A DNA stretch of 5,504 nucleotides. Source: Verrucomicrobiota bacterium. GTDB lineage: Bacteria; Verrucomicrobiota; Verrucomicrobiia; Limisphaerales; UBA1096. Positions 1 through 4,736 of this stretch are shown piece after piece (within the stretch, counting starts at the first letter, position 1; every line of letters begins with the position of its first letter). The position numbers and the translations under genes are program-made. The notes beneath the pieces are model-generated. The model saw only the letters and a program-made list of their open reading frames with translations. It was not told the DNA's origin and searched no databases. The stretch is from NCBI GenBank assembly GCA_015658765.1, contig DQOE01000427.1, forward strand, positions 1-5,504. Direction: 5' to 3'.

Positions 1-570
1 GCCAAGCGCCAAGTGCAGCGACGACACGCGGTTTGTGAACCGGTCGATCACCAGCACGTGCGCCGCCCAGCAAAACGCCCCGAAGAACACCAGCAGGTCG
101 CCGTGACCAATCGCCCACTGCTCGTTGCCCGGGTTGAAGCTCAGCAGCCACAACCCCACTGTCGCCAGCACCACGCCGGCCCACGTCTGTAAATTCGTCC
201 GGTGGCCCAGCCCCAACCCCATTAGCGGCACGAACACCACGTACAGCCCCGTGATGAAACCGGCCTTGCCCGGCCCGGTCGACTCGTCGCCGATTCCCGC
301 CTGTTGAAACAACGAACCGAGAAATAGGAACAGCCCCGCGCTAAGACTGGCCTTCACCCAGTCGCGGGATCGGAAGCCGTTCATCGACTTGCCGCGATGC
401 CACGCCAGCAGGATCACCGCGAGACACACCGCGCCGATCGAGTAGCGGACGCCGTTGAAGGCATTCGGCCCAAGGTGATCCGAGCCCATTTCCTGGGCCA
501 CGAATCCCGCCCCCCAAATGATGCTGGTGGTGAGCAGGAGCAGGTTGCTGCCGAGTTTGTCCCGATTCAT
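1..570 (-). CDS. EamA/DMT-family membrane transporter, N-terminal part (runs off left edge)
   Basis: An open frame on the minus strand begins at ATG 570-568 and stays open for 190 codons to base 1, so the C-terminal part lies outside the window. The protein starts MNRDKLGSNLLLLTTSIIWG, followed by GFVAQ and a GPNAFNGVRY stretch. This is the usual opening of the EamA (drug/metabolite transporter) family, inner-membrane carriers with about ten helices in two repeated halves. Hydrophobic segments lie at about residues 9-27, 38-56, 72-91, 103-121, 128-145 and 157-175, so the first repeat and the first helix of the second are present. The GPGKAGFITGLYVVFVP stretch at 99-115 is typical of the first repeat. 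The substrate cannot be told from sequence. The gene is divergent from the beta-propeller gene. No Shine-Dalgarno precedes the ATG; instead a 14-bp palindrome ends 2 nt before it. The frame is open further upstream and GTG 597-595 is an alternative start, with GGGGAG about 12 nt before it. I prefer the ATG because it puts the first helix at the usual distance. Confidence 0.88.
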   Translation of the reverse strand, partial: MNRDKLGSNLLLLTTSIIWGAGFVAQEMGSDHLGPNAFNGVRYSIGAVCLAVILLAWHRGKSMNGFRSRDWVKASLSAGLFLFLGSLFQQAGIGDESTGPGKAGFITGLYVVFVPLMGLGLGHRTNLQTWAGVVLATVGLWLLSFNPGNEQWAIGHGDLLVFFGAFCWAAHVLVIDRFTNRVSSLHLALG

Positions 571-641
571 CGCGCTTGGCCAAGCGGCCGGGCGCACGTT
601 ATCGCTTGACTCCCCGTCTCTGAAAGACTGAATTCGCCGCG
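571..641. promoter_or_regulatory. Divergent intergenic region with weak promoter candidate
   Basis: These 71 bp separate two divergent genes and must hold any promoters for both that are not further inside the genes. On the plus strand TTGACT (606-611) resembles a -35 box. After 17 bp TGAATT (629-634) matches a -10 box at only three of six positions, and would place transcription almost at the ATG at 642. I therefore rate the promoter as weak. The left end is occupied by the 14-bp palindrome at 573-586. Confidence 0.22.
573..586. repeat. Iterated palindrome, copy 1 (14-bp perfect)
   Basis: CGCTTGGCCAAGCG is a perfect 14-bp palindrome and the only intergenic copy. It lies 2 nt upstream of the transporter ATG. 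In that gene's transcript it could fold as a 5-bp stem with a GGCC loop where a ribosome-binding site would be. Confidence 0.9.
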
Positions 642-1910
642 ATGCATTTTCGAAACACGCTACTCGCAACCGCGCTTGGCCAAGCGGCCCTGGCCCAGGC
701 AGTCGATTGGCCTCAATGGCGCGGCCCGACCCGGGACGGCATCCTTCCGGCCAATGGCATCATGCTAACCAAGCTGCCCGATCAGCCCAAGGTGGTTTGG
801 AAAATCAAATCGGGCGAGGGACTGTCGTCGCCGGTCGTCGCCGGTGGCACGGTGTTCCATTTCGAAAATCGCGGTGGGAAGGAAACCATGGTCGCCCTCT
901 CGGCTGCCGACGGCTCGGAACAATGGGCCACGGGGTTGGCACCTGTTTTCGAGGATGGCCAAGGCCCGCGCGGGCCACGCTGCACGCCGGTCATTGACGG
1001 TGGCCAGGTGTTCGCGCAATGCAGCCGAGGCTCCCTTCACTGTCTCAGCGCCAGGAACGGCAAAGTCCAATGGGAACTCGATTACGCCAAGTTGGGCATG
1101 AAGTTCATCGGCGAAAAAGGTCGCGTGCCCGGCGCCCGGCGCCACGGCTTCACCGGCGCGCCGCTCGTCATCGGCGGGATGGTTTATGCGATGGTCGGCG
1201 GGAAGGGAACCGGTATCGTCTGCTTCAACCGAGCCAACGGCGAAACAATCTGGGACGCACTCGACTACAAACCCGGCTACCCGCCGCCGATCCCAGCTAC
1301 CATCGCTGGGCGTCAGCAATTCGTTTGCTTTTTCGTCGAGGGCGCGGTCGGGGTCGGTGTGACCAGCGGCACGGAACTCTGGAAAGTGTCGATGAAAACC
1401 GACTACGGCCGCCATGTCGCCGCGCCGGTTGTTCATGGTAACACGGTGGTTGTCGGCTCTCACCAAACCGGCTTACAGGGCATCACGATTTCGCCGGACG
1501 GCGAGGGATTTAAGGCCAAACCGGTTTGGAAAAACATCGAGGCGCAGCCGAACATCACCCACGGCGTGCGGGTCGGCGGCCACTACTACGGCATCGGTGA
1601 TCCGGCAAAACTTGTCTGCGTCGATATCGCCACTGGCAAGACGGCCTGGAGCGATAACAGTCTTTTCTTCCCTGATCCAAAACGCGCCATGGCAGCGTTC
1701 ATCGTGATGGGCAAAAATATCCTCACGCTCAGCAGCGGCGGGGAACTGTGCCTGTTCGAAGCTTCACCAAAAGGTTTCAACGAACTCGGCCGCACCCAGG
1801 CCTGCGGCATCAACTGGTGCATGCCGGCCTACGTCGACGGCTGGCTGTTCGTCCGCGACGGCATCAAGAAAAAGGGAGGCAACCTCATCTGCCTCGACCT
1901 GACAGACTAA
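642..1910 (+). CDS. Exported PQQ-like beta-propeller repeat protein
   Basis: This 422-residue protein begins with a signal peptide: MHFR, a hydrophobic core at about 6-18, and an AQA site after residue 20. The mature protein opens VDWPQWRGPTRDG, an N-terminal signature I associate with secreted PQQ-like proteins of Planctomycetota and Verrucomicrobiota. Blade-closing Gly-x-x-x-Trp docking motifs recur: DGSEQW (90-95), NGKVQW (139-144), NGETIW (199-204), SGTELW (242-247) and TGKTAW (331-336), with a looser KAKPVW (291-296). This fits a PQQ_2/BamB-like propeller, probably of seven or eight blades. At about 420 residues it is too short for a quinoprotein alcohol dehydrogenase (about 600) and I see no cytochrome CxxCH motif, so PQQ binding or enzyme activity should not be assumed. 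A periplasmic or surface scaffolding or binding role is likely; the ligand is unknown. The start is fixed by the signal peptide; no clear ribosome-binding site precedes it. The signal-peptide codons contain one copy of the iterated palindrome (673-686). Confidence 0.88.
   Translation: MHFRNTLLATALGQAALAQAVDWPQWRGPTRDGILPANGIMLTKLPDQPKVVWKIKSGEGLSSPVVAGGTVFHFENRGGKETMVALSAADGSEQWATGLAPVFEDGQGPRGPRCTPVIDGGQVFAQCSRGSLHCLSARNGKVQWELDYAKLGMKFIGEKGRVPGARRHGFTGAPLVIGGMVYAMVGGKGTGIVCFNRANGETIWDALDYKPGYPPPIPATIAGRQQFVCFFVEGAVGVGVTSGTELWKVSMKTDYGRHVAAPVVHGNTVVVGSHQTGLQGITISPDGEGFKAKPVWKNIEAQPNITHGVRVGGHYYGIGDPAKLVCVDIATGKTAWSDNSLFFPDPKRAMAAFIVMGKNILTLSSGGELCLFEASPKGFNELGRTQACGINWCMPAYVDGWLFVRDGIKKKGGNLICLDLTD
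673..686. repeat. Iterated palindrome, copy 2 (14-bp perfect)
   Basis: This is the same 14-bp palindrome as copy 1, exactly 100 bp away. It lies within the signal-peptide codons of the beta-propeller gene, read in frame as Ala-Leu-Gly-Gln-Ala. The identity extends to 19 bp (571-589 and 671-689). Confidence 0.9.
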
Positions 1911-1913
1911 ATC

Positions 1914-1974
1914 CTGGCTTCGAGCATCATGTTCGTCGGCGTCTCGGTCGAACGTCGAATGTTGCTGAATCCAG
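1914..1974 (+). terminator. Long imperfect hairpin after the beta-propeller gene
   Basis: The arms begin 3 nt after the stop codon. CTGG (1914-1917) pairs with CCAG (1971-1974), TTC (1919-1921) with GAA (1967-1969), AGCA (1923-1926) with TGCT (1963-1966), CAT (1928-1930) with ATG (1959-1961) and GTTCG (1931-1935) with CGAAC (1949-1953). Single mismatches or bulges and one 5-nt internal loop interrupt the stem. No T-run follows directly (TTGATTTAAAA), and a T6 run comes only at 2000-2005. It may be a 3' stabilising or Rho-associated structure rather than a classical intrinsic terminator. Confidence 0.35.
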
Positions 1975-2067
1975 CTTGATTTAAAACATCCGTCAGTCGT
2001 TTTTTACCGACTTGATCACCCAGTGCCAAACCAACATTTTGCGAGTTGAAGAATTAGAAAAAGAAAA

Positions 2068-2631
2068 CTAACTCCCGGGCTTGGTTGCGGGGATGGCCTG
2101 CAAATCTTCCGGCAGATTTTCGGGGTCGAATGTCTCGACCTCCATCGGCAGCAGACACTCCATCGGCACGCCGACATCGACCGCACCGTTCGAGCGATCC
2201 ACCACCACGCCGACGGCGCAAATCTCCGCCTGATGTTCTCGCGCGATGGCCACGGCCTCAGCGACTCGGCCGCCCTTGGTCACCACGTCCTCGACGATGA
2301 CTAGCTTTTCGCCGGGCTCGATCTTGAAGCCGCGGCGCAGCACGAGATCGCCTTGCTCCTTCTCGACGAAAATGAAGCGCACGCCGAGTTGCCGCGCCAC
2401 CTCCTGCCCGATCACGAGTCCGCCCATGGCCGGGGCCAGCACGGTGACCGGCTCGTAGCCACGGAGTTTTTCCGCCAGCGCCGCACCCAAGCGCTCGACA
2501 CTTGGCATGTGCTGCAACGCCATCGCGCACTGGAAAAACTGTCGGCTGCGCAGGCCGCTGCGCAAAATGAAATGTCCCTCCAGCAACGCGCCGGAGTCCT
2601 TGAAGAGTTGAAGAATCTCGTCCCTCGTCAC
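2068..2631 (-). CDS. pyrE: Orotate phosphoribosyltransferase (Thermus-type PyrE)
   Basis: This cytoplasmic enzyme of de novo pyrimidine synthesis joins orotate to PRPP to give orotidine 5'-monophosphate. I start the protein at GTG 2631-2629, giving 187 residues (VTRDEILQLFKDSGALLEGHF), because the family normally opens T-R-D-E-(V/I)-L and is about 185-190 long. The frame is open much further upstream (to 3075), but that part overlaps the dehydrogenase gene and resembles nothing. Seen in order: GALLEGHFILRSG (14-26), FFQCA (32-36), APAMGGLVIGQEVAR (66-80), FVEKEQGDLVLRRGF (88-102) and the PRPP-binding loop VIVEDVVTKGGR (111-122). The loop keeps the Glu-Asp pair (E114, D115) but has Lys119 and Arg122 where T and S are common in PyrE proteins (VTTGGS). 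The gene begins 41 nt after the dehydrogenase stop and is probably the last gene of the minus-strand unit. Its stop is followed on the minus strand by a T-rich run (TTTTCTTTTT) without a convincing stem. No Shine-Dalgarno is evident before the GTG. Confidence 0.9.
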   Translation of the reverse strand: MTRDEILQLFKDSGALLEGHFILRSGLRSRQFFQCAMALQHMPSVERLGAALAEKLRGYEPVTVLAPAMGGLVIGQEVARQLGVRFIFVEKEQGDLVLRRGFKIEPGEKLVIVEDVVTKGGRVAEAVAIAREHQAEICAVGVVVDRSNGAVDVGVPMECLLPMEVETFDPENLPEDLQAIPATKPGS

Positions 2632-2672
2632 GCGGCGATTGAACCAGCCAAGCGCCCAAAGGGAAAGCCAAT

Positions 2673-3863
2673 CTAGAAGGCGGCCCGGTAAATGGACTCC
2701 ATCTCGGCTTGGCCAACCTCTCGCGGATTGAAGCTGGCCGTCCACTGCCCGGCCGCCTCCGCAGCCAGGGTGGTCAGCATCGATTCCTCCACGCCGCTGG
2801 CCCGCAACGTCACAGGCATGTCGGCTTGCTCGAGCAGCTTGGTCAACCGCTTGGCCAAGCTCTCCACCGCCTCGTCGCTCGTCGCCGCTTGGCCAAGTTT
2901 CCCGATCGAAGCCAACTCGGCGTACGCTCCGCTTGCCTCGCCCCGCTCGGCGTTGAAGCGCACGACGTGCGGCAGCATCATCCCGACTGCTTGGCCGTGG
3001 ACGATGTCGTACTGAGCCGTCAACGGGTTTGCCGTCGAGTGCGCCGCGCCCAGCATGCTGGCCTCGATCGCGCACCCGGCCAACGCCGCGCCGAGCAGCA
3101 TGCTGCCGCGGGCATTGAGGTCGTCCGGCTGGTTGAGCACCGTGGCAAAGTTAGGCAGCAGCAGCCCAAACGCCTCCTTTGAGAACATCCACGACAACTC
3201 GTTTTTCTTTTTCGTGACGGCTGTTTCCACGGCGTGGGCGATGGCGTCGATGCCGGTGCAGGCGGTGACGTTGCGCGGCTGCGAGAGCGTCAGTTCCGGG
3301 TCGAGAATGGCGATCTTCGCGGCGGCCTTGGGGTCGCCGCAGGCCATTTTATTGTGGGACTCGGCCTCGGAGATCAGCGCGAACGACTGGCACTCGCTCC
3401 CGGTGCCGGCCGTGGTCGGGATGACGATGAGCGGCAGCATCTCCCGCTTGGCCAAGCCGATACCCCAGTAGTCCTGCATCCGGCCGCCGTTGGTCAGCAG
3501 GAAGTTCGCCCCCTTGGCCGTGTCCATCGAGCTGCCGCCACCAAGGCCGAGGAACGAGTCGGTGCCGGCCCGCTCGGCCAACCGGCGGCATCTCTCCACG
3601 CAATCGGTGGTGGGGTTCTCGATCACTTGGTCAAACACGATCACCTCCAGCCCGGCGGCCTCGAGAGACTTCCGGACTGTGGCGACGTGCCCGGCGCGGA
3701 CGATGCCGGGGTCGGTGACGAGCAGGATGCGCTTCAGGCCAAGCTCGGCTGAAAGCTCGCCGGCACGCGCCGCCCTGCCGTTGCCGAAAACCAGGCGTGT
3801 TCGCTGCACGTGATCAAACGTGGCCAACGCGTTGGCATGTTCCGGCAGTAATGAAGTGGACAT
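2673..3863 (-). CDS. Iron-containing (group III) alcohol dehydrogenase
   Basis: This 396-residue NAD(P)-dependent dehydrogenase belongs to the Fe-ADH family (FucO, YqhD, maleylacetate reductase relatives) and is the usual full length. The N-terminal nucleotide-binding half contains GGGSSMDTAKG (108-118) and IPTTAGTGSE (148-157). The C-terminal helical half carries the expected metal ligands D206 and H210 (GIDAIAHA), H275 (GAAHSTANP) and H289 (IVHGQAVG); spacings match FucO D196/H200/H263/H277. The second histidine of the usual HxxxH motif is Asn279 here. I start at ATG 3863-3861 (MSTSLLPEHANALATF): a GGGAGAGA precedes it, and starts at 3929 or 3911 would add an atypical basic extension. The substrate is not determined by sequence. 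The fucose-isomerase-like gene two genes upstream makes a lactaldehyde/1,2-propanediol role like FucO conceivable, but other short-chain alcohols or aldehydes are equally possible. It lies 78 nt after the membrane-protein gene and 41 nt before pyrE. It carries four of the eight TTGGCCAA palindromes. Confidence 0.9.
   Translation of the reverse strand: MSTSLLPEHANALATFDHVQRTRLVFGNGRAARAGELSAELGLKRILLVTDPGIVRAGHVATVRKSLEAAGLEVIVFDQVIENPTTDCVERCRRLAERAGTDSFLGLGGGSSMDTAKGANFLLTNGGRMQDYWGIGLAKREMLPLIVIPTTAGTGSECQSFALISEAESHNKMACGDPKAAAKIAILDPELTLSQPRNVTACTGIDAIAHAVETAVTKKKNELSWMFSKEAFGLLLPNFATVLNQPDDLNARGSMLLGAALAGCAIEASMLGAAHSTANPLTAQYDIVHGQAVGMMLPHVVRFNAERGEASGAYAELASIGKLGQAATSDEAVESLAKRLTKLLEQADMPVTLRASGVEESMLTTLAAEAAGQWTASFNPREVGQAEMESIYRAAF
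2709..2716. repeat. Iterated palindrome, copy 3 (8-bp core)
   Basis: TTGGCCAA in the 3' end of the dehydrogenase gene, read on the minus strand as (Val)-Gly-Gln-Ala. Only the 8-bp core is symmetric. Confidence 0.8.
2849..2860. repeat. Iterated palindrome, copy 4 (12-bp)
   Basis: GCTTGGCCAAGC is symmetric over 12 bp, inside the dehydrogenase gene, and is read as Leu-Ala-Lys. A one-mismatch relative, TTGGTCAA, lies just upstream at 2839-2846. Confidence 0.85.
2888..2897. repeat. Iterated palindrome, copy 5 (10-bp)
   Basis: CTTGGCCAAG is symmetric over 10 bp, inside the dehydrogenase gene. It is read as Leu-Gly-Gln, a different frame from copy 4 only 38 bp away. Confidence 0.85.
3446..3457. 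repeat. Iterated palindrome, copy 6 (12-bp)
   Basis: GCTTGGCCAAGC is symmetric over 12 bp, inside the dehydrogenase gene. It is read as Leu-Ala-Lys at residues 137-139 of the protein. Confidence 0.85.
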
Positions 3864-3874
3864 GGCTTTTTGAA

Positions 3875-3882
3875 TCTCTCCC
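3875..3882 (-). promoter_or_regulatory. Ribosome-binding site that supports the dehydrogenase start
   Basis: The minus strand reads GGGAGAGA here, 11 nt before ATG 3863-3861. It is purine-rich and resembles a Shine-Dalgarno, although the GGAG part is somewhat far (14 nt). It favours this ATG over in-frame ATGs at 3911 and 3929. Confidence 0.4.
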
Positions 3883-3941
3883 TTAATCGAAGCGCGGCGA
3901 ACCCTAAGCATTACGACAGACGACGGCAAATGGTTACGTGT

Positions 3942-4733
3942 TCAATTGCCAGCACGCCGCTCGGGGTCGTCCTCTACAATAACCGGCTCCACTTCGCCCG
4001 GAAAATAAACCTTCACGACACGAAACAGGCCGTCACCCCACTGGCCCTCGCGCAGCAACCAGTCCTCGATGAACTCAGACACGGTCTTGCGGCAGTTCTC
4101 CCGAACCACGTCGAGGTGCTGCCCGTCACCGGCGAATTTGCGGAGAGTCGGCGTGATTGCTTTCTCGAGCTTGGCCATTTGCTCCTCGGCGTTGAAGCGC
4201 GCCCAGCCCTCGTCCGATGACTTTTCCATTTTATCCGTGTGAATCGCCGGCGGCTGGCTCGGTCGAATCTCCGGCGCGTGGACGATGCAAACATTGTTCG
4301 TGACCGACAACTGCCACGCATCACGCATCCGCAAATGATACCGGTACGTCACCGGCACGCGAATCTCGGTGATCGTCGTGCCGGCATCGACCTCAAACCA
4401 CTTGAAGCCGTAAGTTCGTTCGTCCTCGCTGCGGAACGTCTCGGTCGCGGTGACCTTGGCCAACTCCAGCAGCCCGCCGCGCTCGCTCTCCAGCTTGGGC
4501 AGGCTGGCGACAAACGTCTCGGTGATGCTACCCCGCCGAAACTTGGCCGCCGCGTCGTCCAGCACCTTGGCCACCTCGACCGCTCCCTTGCCCGCCGTCT
4601 CGACCAGCCGCTCGGGAGTCTTGATGAGGTAAATGAAAGCCACGAGGCCAAGCGCGGCGACCAGCACGATCACGCTTGGCCAACGCCACTCGGAGATGCC
4701 GCTCGGCTCCGTTTTTGCCGGCTCGTCACTCAT
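3942..4733 (-). CDS. Single-pass membrane-anchored protein of unknown function (DUF4230-like)
   Basis: I do not recognise this 263-residue protein with certainty. It has an acidic N-terminal tail (1-15), one transmembrane helix at about 19-37 (PSVIVLVAALGLVAFIYLI) followed by K38, an Ala/Glu/Lys-rich probably helical linker (40-66), and then a soluble domain. That domain has a LLELAKVTATETF segment (88-100), beta-strand-like stretches at 108-152 ending in VCIVHAPEIRPSQPP (148-162), a charged helical region (164-228), and a final strand RVVKVYFPGE. This order (an 'L..L..v.a...' strand, a P-E-I strand, then helices ending in a short strand) recalls DUF4230 proteins, a family without known function; the match is from memory and tentative. 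There is no cleavable signal. The cytoplasmic tail is short, so the bulk is probably periplasmic. It starts 3 nt after the stop of the isomerase-like gene, which implies co-transcription and probably translational coupling. Enzymatic residues are not apparent. Confidence 0.8.
   Translation of the reverse strand: MSDEPAKTEPSGISEWRWPSVIVLVAALGLVAFIYLIKTPERLVETAGKGAVEVAKVLDDAAAKFRRGSITETFVASLPKLESERGGLLELAKVTATETFRSEDERTYGFKWFEVDAGTTITEIRVPVTYRYHLRMRDAWQLSVTNNVCIVHAPEIRPSQPPAIHTDKMEKSSDEGWARFNAEEQMAKLEKAITPTLRKFAGDGQHLDVVRENCRKTVSEFIEDWLLREGQWGDGLFRVVKVYFPGEVEPVIVEDDPERRAGN
4456..4463. repeat. Iterated palindrome, copy 7 (8-bp core)
   Basis: TTGGCCAA in the membrane-protein gene, read as Leu-Ala-Lys (residues 91-93). 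Confidence 0.8.
4676..4683. repeat. Iterated palindrome, copy 8 (8-bp core)
   Basis: TTGGCCAA in the membrane-protein gene at the edge of the transmembrane helix, read as Trp-Pro-Ser (residues 18-20). This is the third reading frame used by the motif. Confidence 0.8.
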
Positions 4734-4736
4734 CGG

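Noticed and set aside
963..976. 14-bp GC palindrome GGCCCGCGCGGGCC
   Set aside because: It lies within codons for Gly-Pro-Arg-Gly-Pro-Arg in a GC-rich gene, occurs once and has no regulatory context.
765..1466. Long minus-strand open frame of 233 codons opposite the beta-propeller gene
   Set aside because: It is an antisense shadow in GC-rich DNA. The plus-strand protein has a signal peptide and repeated blade motifs; the antisense product has no recognisable domain.
1995..2012. Small stem AGTCG/CGACT with T6 in its loop as a terminator
   Set aside because: The T-run is in the loop, not after the stem, and the 5-bp stem is too short to call.
2632..3075. Open 5' extension of the pyrE frame to a 335-residue protein
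   Set aside because: The extra part overlaps the dehydrogenase gene in another frame and resembles no PyrE N-terminus. The GTG at 2631 gives the standard family start and length.
3823..3836. 14-bp palindrome GCCAACGCGTTGGC near the 5' end of the dehydrogenase gene
   Set aside because: It has the same half-sites as the iterated palindrome but in swapped order, occurs once, and is explained by ordinary codons for Ala-Asn-Ala-Leu-Ala.
3864..3929. N-terminal extension of the dehydrogenase from ATG 3929 or 3911
   Set aside because: The added residues (MPSSVVMLRVRR...) are atypical for the family, and a purine-rich ribosome-binding site precedes the ATG at 3863.
3864..3941. Promoter in the 78-nt gap before the dehydrogenase (TTGCCG, 17 nt, TAGGGT on the minus strand)
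   Set aside because: The match to the consensus is poor (four and three of six), so it is not listed, although an internal promoter here cannot be excluded.
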